A stretch of DNA of 54,598 bases from Anaerolineae bacterium (GCA_019637615.1 JAHBVJ010000043.1:1-54598), one strand, 5' to 3'; numbered from the stretch's first letter, positions 23,001 to 33,947 are shown. Numbers and translations are program-made. Notes: generated by a model not told the origin, from the sequence alone.

Positions 23001-25657
23001 GTATTGAAGAAACACAACAGCGAGCGGATGGCAAATTGTACTGGTTGCGCACTAGCAAAATACCGCTGCGTGATGCCGAAGGACATATCATCGGCATTCT
23101 CGGTATGTACGAGGATATTACCGACCACAAACACGCTGAAGAGCGACTGCGCGAAAGCGAAGACCTCTTACAGAAATCACAGATGGTCGGGCGCATCGGA
23201 TCGTACTTTTTCAACGTCAACGAGGGTACATGGATCAGTTCGCCCATTTTGGATGAGCTGTTCGGGATTAATGAGGATTACCCGAAAACCACGGAAGGTT
23301 GGCTCGCATTAGTGCAGGAATCGCAGCGTGAAGAAATGCGCAAAGCGCTTAGCCAAGACGTGCTCACGAAGCAACGGCGGTTCGATAAGGAATTTCGAAT
23401 TACGCGCCACAAGGACGGGCAAGAATGCTGGATGCACGGCATAGGCGAACTCGACTTTGATAGTCGAGGCCGTGTGATCAAAATGGTCGGCACTATCCAA
23501 GATATTACGGCGCGGAAACGCACCGAAAACGCGTTGCGAGAGTCGGAGCAGATGCTCCAGAACGTACTCAATACCATTCCCGTGCGCGTTTTTTGGAAGG
23601 ACACCCAACTCAGATTGATAGGCTGCAATCAAGCGTTTGTCCGCGATGCCAACGTCAATTTGCCGGATGACCTGATCGGGAGAACAGACGAGAACTTGCT
23701 ACCTAATCCCGCTTGGAACGAGCAAGCGCAGAGGTATCGCACAGATGATCAGTATGTACTGAACTCTGGGTTGCCTTTACTCAATTACGAAGAAACGCAG
23801 ATGCGGGCAGATGGCATATTGCACTGGTTGCAAACGAGTAAAGTGCCTCTGCGTGATGCTGAAGGGAACATCATCGGCGTACTTGGTACATATGAAGATG
23901 TTACGGAGCGCAAACGCAATGAAGAACAGCTCCGCGAAAGTGAACGCCGCCTGCTGGAAGCCCAACAATTGGCACATGTTGGTCATTGGGATGTGACCAA
24001 CGGTACTCTGACGTGGTCGGATGAAACATATCGCATCTGGGGACTCAAGCGTCAACTAGAACCAGTGGCGTTTGATAAGCTTCTTGAATTAGTACACCCT
24101 GAAGATCGGGCAGGATTTCAGCAGACGTTGGCTGTGTCACGTCAGACGAAAAGCTCATTCGAAAATGAGTTTCGTATCATCCGATCCGATGGTTCTATGC
24201 GATATATCCACGGTACAGGTCATCTATCGCTGGACGAGCACGGGGAAATCTCCCGCCTATTCGGTACGATGATGGACATCACCGAACGTCGGCAGTCTCA
24301 GGAGGCATTGCAGCGCTTCAATCAACGACTCTCCATTCTGCGCGAGATTGATCACCGCATCCTCGTTGCTCACTCGCCCGTGGATTTGGCAGCCACTGTC
24401 TTGGATCAGCTCATGCAATTGATCCCTTGCGATTGGTCGGGAATTGTACTGTACGACAAAGCGCTGACCGAGGAACATGTCTACGCCCTACAGTTTTCGT
24501 CGGGGATCAACATTGAAAGCCAGAAGAAGCTGCCCATTATCCGTCAAGATGTGATAGAACGCCTGAAATTGGGACAATCCCTTATCGCTGCGGATATAGC
24601 CACCACAGACAAACCGCCTTCCTATCTCGCTGAGTCCCTAATTCATCAAGGCGTTCATGCGGCGATGAGCAACCCGCTGCTGATTCAAGGTGAACTGATC
24701 GGCGTTTTGGTACTGGCCTCCAAGCAAATCGGCTTTTTTACGGGGGAACATCAGCAGATAGCGGAAGACATCGCCGCGCAAATCGCGATTGCGCTGCGTC
24801 AGGCCGACCTCAACGATCAGATCGCACGCCAAAATGCCCAGCTTGAGGAGCGTGTCCGTGAACGTACTGCTGAATTGCAGCAAGCCAATGACGAAGTTAA
24901 GAATTTCGCCTACATTGTCTCTCACGATCTGCGCGCGCCGTTGGTCAACCTGAAAGGGTTCGCTGCCGAACTGCGGATTTCGCTGAATGACGTTGAATCA
25001 GTTTGTGCCGAAGTAAAGCCGATGCTGGACGCCGAAAAAGTGCAGCGGCTGACGAACGCCATCGAAATTGATATTCCTGAGTCGCTGCGGTTTATCAATT
25101 CTTCGGTCACACAGATGGATGGCTTCACCAAAGCCATCTTGAAACTGTCACGCTTAGGTCGCAGCAGTCTGGAATTGGTCGAAGTCGATGTCAGCAGCGT
25201 TGTTGATAAGATTCTTGCCAGTCTGGGCTACCAGATCAATCAAGGCAAGATCAAGGTACACATCGGGACACTGCCCGCCATCGTAATGGACTATCTGTCT
25301 TTGGAGCAGATATTTGGCAACATCTTGACGAACGCGGTGACGTATCTCGATCCGGGACGCCCCGGCGAAATCTTCATCGACGGGCATGTCACCGAAAAGG
25401 AAACGATCTTCCGTATCCGCGATAACGGACGCGGCATCGCAAAGGAGGATATGGATAAGGTGTTTGCACCATTCCGCCGAGCAGGCACACAGAATGCACC
25501 GGGCGAAGGAATGGGTATGGCCTACGTACAAGCGTTGGTCAGACGGCATGGCGGTCAAATCTGGTGCGAGTCGGAGTTGGGTCTTGGCACCACCTTCACC
25601 TTCACCATTTCTCGCCATTTGATAAAGGACATCAGGCCATCACTACAGATTACATGA
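20018..25657 (+). CDS. Giant multi-PAS/GAF sensor histidine kinase
   Basis: A 1879-residue soluble histidine kinase with no transmembrane helix. Approximate order: PAS1 55-165; GAF-like 170-345; PAS2 350-475; PAS3 478-605; GAF 620-775; PAS4 790-905; PAS5 910-1040; PAS6 1050-1166; PAS7 1170-1300; PAS8 1307-1428; GAF 1430-1595; coiled coil LEERVRERTAELQQAN; HisKA with phospho-acceptor His1636 in VSHDLRAPLVNL; HATPase about 1765-1868 with DNGRGIAKEDMDKVFAPF and GEGMGMAYVQALV. PAS4-PAS5 and PAS6-PAS7 are a tandem duplication of 261 residues. It has no receiver domain, and the response regulator gene 100 bases downstream is the natural partner. The HisKA/HATPase resembles phytochrome-type kinases. 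Signals unknown. Confidence 0.88.
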   Translation: MNVDQRDLKIREIRHLVASFTDIGSEGNGGVDDDLDCIVKGIKELTAAKQREAPTFDEVPFGMAYTALDGRLLRVNRKLCEITGYSADELLGMNFQTITHPDDLTTNLHKHKQALAGLIKAYRLDKRYIRKDGTPVWVNVTGSVAKDEQGKPSHLVAVVEDGLDRDRIDAQRHAITIGLRKVLAATNRLMACPNIDTMLLQAIEVARDTLGLERCGIFFEQDDYLYGTYGTDGAGNTTDEHNIRITLQDDWLSHIKQLRADEAQWLMVDNRGRTEWDGKEIKVVGNGWIVATLIPLADGRKGYLFNDTHITNTPIDETQQEIVAVFCSLLGKMIQRREVEAALQESETRLQQAVRAASIGIFDHDHLKDTIHWSVVQRNISGWENNEPTKLEDSWHQIHEDDRERVKAAVRRAHDPKGDGVYSIEYRVIATDGSIRWLSVHSLTAFEGEGDQRHPVRTLGASVDITDQRRTQEALRNSEQMLRNILDSIPARVFWKDENLRFLGCNQRFADDMGVATPDDLIGKTTQDLIKEHDVPWLDQAVRYEADDDYVIETGGSILNHEEPQIRGDKRLYWVRANKLPLRNADGKITGLLCTYEDITERRQTELALQKKREEEQELLTYLKLLHEISLELTIVDSLDDFYRRTVELGLERLGFDRMSLWLYDAQQNTAIGTYGTDLNGRRQSEAHMHFVVEPKGGFWESLHKPDRFVYEEKAPLHHNFEVAGTGWIVTIALRLDNRLLGWLSVDNLFRHQPISQPQLEILAQYGMHIGTMLARKQVKQALQESQIFLQKSQTVGRIGSYYFDVRSGVWQTSQMLDELFGIDGDYPKNLDGWLALVHPSHREELRQDLRPETLVVRRRFDKEFRIFRHNDGRECWMHGMGEIEVDDDDHIVRIIGTIQDISARKRTENALRESEQMLQNVLNTIPVRVFWRDINLILMGCNQAFANDASVSSPEELIGKTEEEILPDPSMTAQSTQYLRQNQYVLETGQSLLGIEETQQRADGKLYWLRTSKIPLRDAEGHIIGILGMYEDITDHKHAEERLRESEDLLQKSQMVGRIGSYFFNVNEGTWISSPILDELFGINEDYPKTTEGWLALVQESQREEMRKALSQDVLTKQRRFDKEFRITRHKDGQECWMHGIGELDFDSRGRVIKMVGTIQDITARKRTENALRESEQMLQNVLNTIPVRVFWKDTQLRLIGCNQAFVRDANVNLPDDLIGRTDENLLPNPAWNEQAQRYRTDDQYVLNSGLPLLNYEETQMRADGILHWLQTSKVPLRDAEGNIIGVLGTYEDVTERKRNEEQLRESERRLLEAQQLAHVGHWDVTNGTLTWSDETYRIWGLKRQLEPVAFDKLLELVHPEDRAGFQQTLAVSRQTKSSFENEFRIIRSDGSMRYIHGTGHLSLDEHGEISRLFGTMMDITERRQSQEALQRFNQRLSILREIDHRILVAHSPVDLAATVLDQLMQLIPCDWSGIVLYDKALTEEHVYALQFSSGINIESQKKLPIIRQDVIERLKLGQSLIAADIATTDKPPSYLAESLIHQGVHAAMSNPLLIQGELIGVLVLASKQIGFFTGEHQQIAEDIAAQIAIALRQADLNDQIARQNAQLEERVRERTAELQQANDEVKNFAYIVSHDLRAPLVNLKGFAAELRISLNDVESVCAEVKPMLDAEKVQRLTNAIEIDIPESLRFINSSVTQMDGFTKAILKLSRLGRSSLELVEVDVSSVVDKILASLGYQINQGKIKVHIGTLPAIVMDYLSLEQIFGNILTNAVTYLDPGRPGEIFIDGHVTEKETIFRIRDNGRGIAKEDMDKVFAPFRRAGTQNAPGEGMGMAYVQALVRRHGGQIWCESELGLGTTFTFTISRHLIKDIRPSLQIT

Positions 25658-25757
25658 AACCCTTGGCGTCAACGATTCACCCTAGTCGCGAACTCGCTTC
25701 TTGCGACCTTCACGATCACCACTGGATGAGTCGGCTGTACTATAGAATGGACTTATT

Positions 25758-26201
25758 ATGCCGACGATAAATGAAGTCACGATTGTCGTAGTCGAAGATA
25801 ATGAGGGGCACGCTCGGCTGATCGAGAAAAACTTAAAGCGTGCGAGTATTGCCAATCCCATCGTGAAATTGGCGGATGGGCAACTGGCGCTCGATTATTT
25901 GTTTGGCGAGCACGGTTTTGTGACCGACAATACGCATCCACCGTTACTGATCCTGTTGGATTTGAACTTGCCCGTGGTTGATGGCTACCGTTTGTTGGAA
26001 CGCATCAAAGCCCATCCACAAACCAAATCCATTCCTATTATTGTTTTAACCACGACAGACGATTTGCAGGAAATTAACCGCTGTTACGAGTTGGGATGCA
26101 ACGTTTACATCACAAAACCAGTGGATTATGATCAATTTGCCGACGCAATTGCTAAACTAGGTCTGTTTCTTTCCGTAGTGATGCTGCCCAAACAGGATTG
26201 A
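25758..26201 (+). CDS. Single-domain response regulator (Rcp1-like)
   Basis: A 147-residue CheY-like receiver without an output domain. The acidic pocket is VVEDNEGHARLIEKNL, the phospho-acceptor is Asp68 in LILLDLNLPVVDGY, the Thr switch is IIVLTTTDD, and the Lys is in NVYITKPVD. The longer alpha2-beta3 region (QLALDYLFGEHG) is typical of Rcp1-type regulators that partner phytochrome-like kinases. It lies between two kinase genes, 6 bases before the second, so it probably relays phosphate between them or to a distant partner. Confidence 0.9.
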   Translation: MPTINEVTIVVVEDNEGHARLIEKNLKRASIANPIVKLADGQLALDYLFGEHGFVTDNTHPPLLILLDLNLPVVDGYRLLERIKAHPQTKSIPIIVLTTTDDLQEINRCYELGCNVYITKPVDYDQFADAIAKLGLFLSVVMLPKQD

Positions 26202-26207
26202 ATTAGA

Positions 26208-28634
26208 ATGCCCGATTCAGTGCGAATTCTCTACATGGAAGATGAAGCGGGTGTAGCGCGATTACTGCAAAAGCGAATGTCACGGCTTGGCTATTCTATC
26301 GACATTGCTGCCGATGGTGAAGCTGGTCTTGCCATGTTTGAGGCTGGCAACTACGCGTTAGTCATGGTGGATTACCAGATGCCGGGGCTAAGTGGGTTGC
26401 AAGTGATGCGCCAATTGGCAAGTCACGAGCGTGCGCCCGCCTTGATCATGCTGACCGCGACTGGCAATGAGCGTACTGCGGTGGAAGCGTTGAAAGTGGG
26501 CGCGACCGATTACGTGATCAAAGATGCTGAAGGCGTTTACCTCGAACTATTGCCCACTGTGATTGAACAAAGTTTGCAGCAGCGCCAATTGCTGTTGGAA
26601 AAGCGCCGCATTGAACAGGCTCTTGAGCACAGCGAACGCTATCACCGCGCGTTGGTTGAAAACAGTTTTGATCTGATTGCGCTCGTCAACGAAAAAGGCG
26701 AACTGCGCTATCTAAGTCCGTCTTTCGTGGATATTTTCGGCTCGGATTGGCAAGACTTGATGGGTATAGGTGGTGTTGAGTATCTAACCGCCAGAGTGCC
26801 AGAGTCGATTGATCCGCGCATGGCTGAACATGGCATCCAATTCTTTCACCGCTTGCTCGAAAATCCGGGGCAGCCTATGGAGACGCAGCTCCGCATCAAA
26901 GACAAAAAGGGACAGTGGCGCTGGCTGGAAATTCGGGGCAAGAATTTGTTGAGTGAGCCTTGGATCGAGAGCCTTGTCTTCAACATCCGCGACATCACTG
27001 AGCGTAATACGATGGAGCGGGCATTGCGTGAGAGCGAGGAGCGCTTCCGCATGTTGTTCGAAGAGGCACCTGACCCTTATATTATTTGCGATCTCAAAGG
27101 CAACCTGCTCGATTGCAACCGTGCGGTAGAACCTTTGCTGGACTTGAACCGGGCAGAGTTGATCGGCAGAAATCTGGTCGAGATGCAGTTATTGGAGCCT
27201 GATGAGCTTGAGAAAGCAACCAATATCTTCACCGACCTGACGCAAGACCCGAATGCTAAACCGCACGAATTGACGTTGACCCGTCCGGATAACCAGCGCG
27301 TCGTGGTCGATTTGCGCATCATCCCGATCCAAACGCAAGGTCAGACGCAAATCTTGGGCATCGCGCATGACATCACATGGCGCAAGCAGGCCGAGACGCA
27401 GTTCAAGACTCATATCAATCAATTAGAGACGCTCCGTCGCGTCGATGACGAACTGACTCGCCAATTAATTCTGCAATACGTCCTGACGATGGCGGAAGAT
27501 GTGATGATGCGGTTAAGCGGCGCAAAAGCCGGAGCTATCGTCGTGATGGTGGACGGGATTGTGCGGCATCTGCATGCCTTTGGTTATACGCAGACGCTTG
27601 ATCCCGATGCTATCTTGGATCAAAGGTCTATCTTTGCGCGGGTGACCCGCCAAAAAGAAGCTGAATGGGTACGCGATGTCAGAAGCGATCCAGACTACTT
27701 GCGGCTGCTTCAGGATAGTTGTTCTCAGATCACCATTCCGTTGCTGTCTCAAGATCGTCTCGTGGGCGTGGTCGTGCTGGAGACCAACAACCGTGATCGC
27801 TTTACCAGCGACATCTTCGATTTCCTGAAATTGATCGCGTCACGCGTAGCGGTGGCTATCGATAACGCGCAATTGTACAACACCAGTCAACAGCATCTTA
27901 TCCAGTTGCAAGACCTTTATACACAGATCAGCAAGCTGGAACAGTTGAAAACCGACATGATCCGCATCGCGTCCCACGATTTGCGCAACCCACTGTCGGT
28001 GTTCCTCACGTATCTATCGCTGTTGAAAACGTCGCTCGGCAACAAGCTTACGGAAAAGCAAGAACGCTACCTGCAACATATGAATACCTCGATTCATCAC
28101 ATGGAATCGATCATTGCCGAATTCCTATCGTTGGATCGCGTCGAGCGAATTGCGCAAGATGATCACAATGGGGAACTCGTCAACATATCCGAGCTTGTCC
28201 AACATGTGTTTGCTGGCTATCGAATGCAAGCTGAACAAAAGCAGCAAGAATATCATGTCTTCGCCCCGGAAGCCGCGATTACTATCCGCGTGCTCAAAGT
28301 CGAAATACAGCAAGCCGTCGCTAACCTGATCGGGAATGCCATCAAATACACGCCCATAGGCGGCACCATCAGCGTTGTGGTGCGGAAAGAGGATCAGTAT
28401 GTGCAGGTTGAGGTGACCGACACAGGGTATGGCGTCCCAACGGAACAACAAGTGAAGATGTTCCAGCCATTTTTCCGCGCCCAGACACAGGAAACTGCTG
28501 CAATTGAGGGCACGGGGTTAGGGCTATATCTGGTCAAAAAGATCGTGGAGCGCAACGGTGGCAAGATCATCTTCCACAGCGAATACGGGCGTGGTAGCAC
28601 ATTCGGGTTCGAGGTGCCGCTTGCGGCAGAGTGA
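26208..28634 (+). CDS. Hybrid receiver-PAS-PAS-GAF histidine kinase
   Basis: An 808-residue soluble kinase. An N-terminal receiver (about 1-125) has Asp55 in VMVDYQMPGLSG as phospho-acceptor. Then follow PAS (about 140-265), PAS (about 275-395), GAF (about 410-565), HisKA with His590 in RIASHDLRNPLSVF, and HATPase (about 690-805) with NLIGNAIKYTP, DTGYGVP and GTGLGLYLVKKIVERNGG. The receiver at the N terminus suggests that phosphorylation by another kinase, such as the giant kinase upstream, controls this one. It is translationally close to the response regulator gene. Confidence 0.9.
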   Translation: MPDSVRILYMEDEAGVARLLQKRMSRLGYSIDIAADGEAGLAMFEAGNYALVMVDYQMPGLSGLQVMRQLASHERAPALIMLTATGNERTAVEALKVGATDYVIKDAEGVYLELLPTVIEQSLQQRQLLLEKRRIEQALEHSERYHRALVENSFDLIALVNEKGELRYLSPSFVDIFGSDWQDLMGIGGVEYLTARVPESIDPRMAEHGIQFFHRLLENPGQPMETQLRIKDKKGQWRWLEIRGKNLLSEPWIESLVFNIRDITERNTMERALRESEERFRMLFEEAPDPYIICDLKGNLLDCNRAVEPLLDLNRAELIGRNLVEMQLLEPDELEKATNIFTDLTQDPNAKPHELTLTRPDNQRVVVDLRIIPIQTQGQTQILGIAHDITWRKQAETQFKTHINQLETLRRVDDELTRQLILQYVLTMAEDVMMRLSGAKAGAIVVMVDGIVRHLHAFGYTQTLDPDAILDQRSIFARVTRQKEAEWVRDVRSDPDYLRLLQDSCSQITIPLLSQDRLVGVVVLETNNRDRFTSDIFDFLKLIASRVAVAIDNAQLYNTSQQHLIQLQDLYTQISKLEQLKTDMIRIASHDLRNPLSVFLTYLSLLKTSLGNKLTEKQERYLQHMNTSIHHMESIIAEFLSLDRVERIAQDDHNGELVNISELVQHVFAGYRMQAEQKQQEYHVFAPEAAITIRVLKVEIQQAVANLIGNAIKYTPIGGTISVVVRKEDQYVQVEVTDTGYGVPTEQQVKMFQPFFRAQTQETAAIEGTGLGLYLVKKIVERNGGKIIFHSEYGRGSTFGFEVPLAAE

Positions 28635-28791
28635 GGCCACCTAGACTGATCGAAAGTACAAGATGCAAATCGATCTCCAGACGAATGTTTTCAGGTCAGC
28701 GCGCGTAGACTAGAGGGACGCTCCTCATCTGAAGGGTGAGTCAAGCGAACGGTGGAACCAGCAGAGGCGAGTTGGTTCTGTCTATCCTCCT

Positions 28792-28813
28792 TTTGGATGA
28801 ACTTTGGATGAAC
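28792..28813 (+). repeat. 11-base perfect tandem repeat upstream of -35
   Basis: TTTGGATGAAC is repeated exactly at 28792-28802 and 28803-28813, ending 4 bases before the -35 box. A one-turn direct repeat in this position is typical of an activator site. Confidence 0.5.
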
Positions 28814-28817
28814 TCTA

Positions 28818-28845
28818 TTGACCTATAAACAAAGTTTGGTATACT
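28818..28845 (+). promoter_or_regulatory. Promoter of the ABC exporter operon
   Basis: TTGACC (28818-28823) and TATACT (28840-28845) are 16 bases apart. The predicted start is near 28852, leaving a 5' leader of about 215 bases. Confidence 0.6.
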
Positions 28846-29066
28846 TTACTAATGATGAAACCTTAGTCTCAAGGATGTGCCTGATGTCAGGGATGGTCTT
28901 CGCGCCTCTTCGTTAAGACCTACGTAGCTCTCACGCTGCGGCACGCGCCCCACCACAGCGGGAGTGTGTGATTGTTGTGTTGCGCAAATTCGTGCGCACA
29001 CAGTCGGTATTTCACGCCTATTCGTCTTGCTTTCTAAATTAACACAGTGCATGGAGTTAACCTCTC

Positions 29067-30885
<1,819 letters not shown>

Positions 30886-30899
<14 letters not shown>

Positions 30900-32718
30900 C
30901 GAGCTTGAAGAAGAAGAATTTGGAACCCAGATGACGGGCAAAACGCTCCGTCGTCTGATTGGAACGTTGCGTCCTCACTGGAAGATGGTCGTCGGGTTTA
31001 TTCTGGCTATCACGCTAGTTTCGACGTTAGACTCGATCTTCACGTATCTCGGCAAAGTGATCATCGATACGGCGATCATCCCGCGCGACGGCGCTCAACT
31101 GACGCGTATCATGCTCGGCTATGGGATCGTGGCGGTCACGCAGCTTTCAGCGGTCTTTACCTTCATCTGGTTATGTGGTCTGCTCGGCAGCAAAGTCGAG
31201 TTTGACTTACGCCAGAGGATGTTCGAGCATTTGCAAAAGCTGTCGCTGTCCTACTTCGATAAGATGCCCGTCGGTTGGCTGATCTCCCGCGTTCGTTCGG
31301 ATACCGAGCGCATCGCGGAATTGATCTCGTGGGGCTTCCTTGACATTACGTGGGCGATCGTCAACGTCATCACGGCGCTGATCTTCATGAGCACCATCAG
31401 TTGGCAGTTGACGCTGATCGTGGTGTTGATGCTGCCTGTGCTGCTTACCGTCGCCGTCTGGTTCAAGAACCGCATCCTGACTCACTATCGTCAGGTGCGT
31501 AAGATCAACTCGAAGATCACAGGCGCGTACAATGAGAACATCACAGGTGTGCGTGTGGTCAAGGCGCTGCGCCGTGAAGATGCCAACCTGAACGAGTTTC
31601 AGGCCAAGACCAGCGAGATGTACAAGGCAGCTTTCCGCGCGGCATGGATGTCGGCGCTGTTCCAACCCTGCGTGCAGATCATCAGCGCGCTGGCGATTGG
31701 TACGGTGGTCGGCTACGGTGCGGCACAGGTACAGACGGGTAGCATGAGCGTCGGTGGCATTCAAGCCTTCATCGCTTATGTCACCTTCATGATGTGGCCT
31801 ATCCTTGATCTTTCGCGCGTCTACGCGGAAATGCAGCAGTCAGTGGCGTCGGCGGAGCGTGTATTCTCGCTGCTTGACTCCGATCCTGAAATCAAGGATC
31901 GTCCGAATGCGGTCAGCGTGCCAAGCATCATGGGCGAGATCGAGTTCGATCACGTCGATTTCTACTACACGGAAGATAAGCCAGTCCTGCGCGACTTCAC
32001 TCTGACCATCAAGCCCGGTGAAGTGATCGCGCTGGTAGGGCCGACGGGCGCGGGTAAATCGACCATTGTCAATCTGATGTGTCGCTTCTACGAGCCGAAG
32101 GCGGGCACGATCCGCTTGGCAGGTCGCGACTACACCGAACTGACGTTGCAATCGATCCAGTCGCGGATCGGCATGGTGTTGCAAACGCCGCGTCTGTTCT
32201 CCGGCACGATCCGCGAGAATATTCGCTACGGACGCTTGGACGCCACCAACGAAGAAGTGGAAGCGGCAGCCAAGCTCGCGGGTGCAGACGACTTCATCCG
32301 CACGTTCGAGAAGGTCTACGATACCGAAGTTGGTGAAGGTGGTGTGCTGCTCTCGGTCGGGCAAAAGCAGCTCATCAGCTTGGCACGCGCGGTGCTCGCC
32401 AAGCCAGACATCTTCATCATGGACGAGGCGACTAGTTCCGTGGATACCCTGACCGAAGCGCTGATCCAGCGCGGCATGGAAACCGTGATGAAGGGACGTA
32501 CCAGTTTCATCATCGCGCACCGTCTGTCCACCATCAAGCGTGCTGATCGCATCCTCGTCATCGAGAACGGTCAGATCGCGGAAGTGGGCACGCACGCCGA
32601 GTTGATGCGCAATCAGGGGCACTACTATCGGCTGTACACCAAGCAGTTCCGCACGGAACGCGCCATCGCCTACGGGCTGGAAACTGCTAAAGAAGGCGAT
32701 GAAGTCGCGGCACGCTAA
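30886..32718 (+). CDS. ABC exporter half-transporter, degenerate signature
   Basis: A 610-residue partner of the preceding gene. A short acidic N terminus (NELEEEEFG) precedes six transmembrane helices. The NBD has Walker A GPTGAGKSTIVNL (about 385-397), an altered signature LSVGQ (489-493) in place of LSGGQ, an intact Walker B with catalytic Glu514 in IFIMDEATSSVD, and H-loop His545. The GTG start at 30886 overlaps the preceding stop by 14 bases, with AGGAG upstream, which indicates coupled translation. Its Walker motifs and the canonical signature of the partner would form the active ATP site. Confidence 0.9.
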
Positions 32719-32758
32719 GGTTGCTGCGTTCAGCTAAACTAAACTATCACACTAGCGA

Positions 32759-32786
32759 GTCGGGGCATGAGCAATCGCGCCCCGAC
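32759..32786 (+). terminator. Hairpin after the ABC exporter operon
   Basis: GTCGGGGC (32759-32766) pairs perfectly with GCCCCGAC (32779-32786) around a 12-base loop, 40 bases after the stop. GC-rich, without a T-tract. Confidence 0.45.
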
Positions 32787-32849
32787 CGAAACATATCTTC
32801 AAACACCTCTCCCTGCATCAGCGGCGATTTTCCTCCGTGCCGGAACTGG

Positions 32850-32866
32850 CTTAAATCAGATTTAAG
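32850..32866. promoter_or_regulatory. Palindrome upstream of the DUF4405 gene
   Basis: CTTAAAT-CAG-ATTTAAG is a perfect 7-bp palindrome with a 3-base centre, 86 bases before the start at 32953. It looks like an operator for a dimeric regulator. Confidence 0.35.
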
Positions 32867-32952
32867 AATATTTGAGTCCCCCATAACCATCGCCAGCCCT
32901 GAATCCAGTACAGTAAAGATGTAATCATTAAACATCACTGGAGCACATCAGG

Positions 32953-33477
32953 ATGCGCAACATCAAAATCAATCGCACTAAATTGAATCTAGTGCTGGAC
33001 ATTATCATCGCCTTGGCCTTCGCGGCGGAAATGCAGTATCGCTTTGTCGGTCTGCGCAATCACGAAATTTTGGGGCTGGCCTTCGGTGCCGCCATCATCG
33101 TCCACCTCGCGCTACACGTGCAGTGGATCGTCGGCGTGACCAAGCGCTTCTTCAAGAATCTGCTGCATCAATCGCACGTGAATTACATCCTCAACATAGC
33201 GCTGCTCGTGGACATTATCCTTGTCACCGTCAGCGGAATCCTGATTTCAAGGACGTTGGGGCTAACTATTTCCGCCGATCACAGTTGGGAGCAAATCCAT
33301 AAGATCGCGGCTAATCTGAGCTTGGTCATCGTCGCCTTGCATGTCGGGCTGCACTGGCAGTGGATCGCGGCGAACAGCCAGAAGTATCTATTCGGTCTGT
33401 GGGGCAAATTACCTAAACTGCGCTTACCATCCAAAGCAATCACACTCAACCAATCCTCGAACGTAGCCGAGGTCTAG
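32953..33477 (+). CDS. DUF4405-type membrane protein (possible haem protein)
   Basis: A 174-residue protein with four transmembrane helices. Two helices carry paired histidines in similar contexts, HLALHVQWIVG (about 56-66) and HVGLHWQWIA (about 135-144), and a further His lies in RNHEILGL. This resembles DUF4405/cytochrome b-like four-helix proteins in which such His residues may bind haem. That is a family-level inference. A 137-residue membrane protein follows after 10 bases, and a terminator closes the pair. Role unknown, possibly membrane electron transfer. Confidence 0.65.
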   Translation: MRNIKINRTKLNLVLDIIIALAFAAEMQYRFVGLRNHEILGLAFGAAIIVHLALHVQWIVGVTKRFFKNLLHQSHVNYILNIALLVDIILVTVSGILISRTLGLTISADHSWEQIHKIAANLSLVIVALHVGLHWQWIAANSQKYLFGLWGKLPKLRLPSKAITLNQSSNVAEV

Positions 33478-33487
33478 GAGGAACATC

Positions 33488-33901
33488 ATGGCAAAAAAGC
33501 AGCGCTCTCCCTTACGCAAATACATCGGCATCGCTCTATTTCTCGTTCTGCTCGCCGTCAGTGGTTATGGTCTCGTGGCGACTGGTAATTTCCGCAATCC
33601 CTTCACCGCCGTGACGCAAATGCTCTCGGGCGGCGGGTCGGGCGGAGAATTCGCAAGGCAAGCGCCTACTGGAGAGACTTCTGGCGAAGTGAGGCAACCG
33701 CCTCAGGGCGGCACTCGTTCCGAAGGTGGTAGCGAAAGCCAGACCACAGTTACATGGTCAGAAATCGGCGGGATGTTGTTCAATCTGTGGTTCATGGCGG
33801 CGATTTCCGCCGTCATCATGCTCATCCACTATCTGCTGGAATTCCTGACCCGCCGCTTCAAGACCGTACTCAAACCCGCCATCCCCGTCAATCCCGCGTA
33901 A
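33488..33901 (+). CDS. Two-helix membrane protein with Gly-rich linker
   Basis: A 137-residue protein without a recognised family. It has a basic start (AKKQRSPLRKY), a transmembrane helix (about 13-34), a Gly/Ser/Gln/Glu-rich loop of about 55 residues (GGGSGGEFARQAPTGETSGE and onward), a second helix (about 95-120) and a basic tail. The loop would face outside if both ends are cytoplasmic. AGGAGGA upstream is a strong ribosome site. Co-transcribed with the DUF4405-type gene, so it may be its partner subunit. Confidence 0.55.
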   Translation: MAKKQRSPLRKYIGIALFLVLLAVSGYGLVATGNFRNPFTAVTQMLSGGGSGGEFARQAPTGETSGEVRQPPQGGTRSEGGSESQTTVTWSEIGGMLFNLWFMAAISAVIMLIHYLLEFLTRRFKTVLKPAIPVNPA

Positions 33902-33908
33902 ATCCCCG

Positions 33909-33947
33909 TCACCGCTGGTAAATCTAAACGCCAGCGGTGATATTTTG
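33909..33947 (+). terminator. Rho-independent terminator
   Basis: TCACCGCTGG (33909-33918) pairs perfectly with CCAGCGGTGA (33931-33940), followed by TATTTTG. It lies 7 bases after the preceding stop. Confidence 0.75.

Larger units (their letters stand above)
28635..29066 (+). other. Intergenic region and long leader of the ABC exporter
   Basis: No protein gene. It holds a weak inverted repeat GAACCA-N12-TGGTTC (about 28755-28778), the tandem repeat at 28792-28813, the promoter at 28818-28845 and then a leader of about 215 bases. The leader begins with a minimal frame ATG-ATG-AAA-CCT-TAG (28852-28866). It also contains a hairpin with 10-bp arms and one bulge (28976-29002, TGTGT-TGCGCA with TGCGCACACA). 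Confidence 0.4.
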
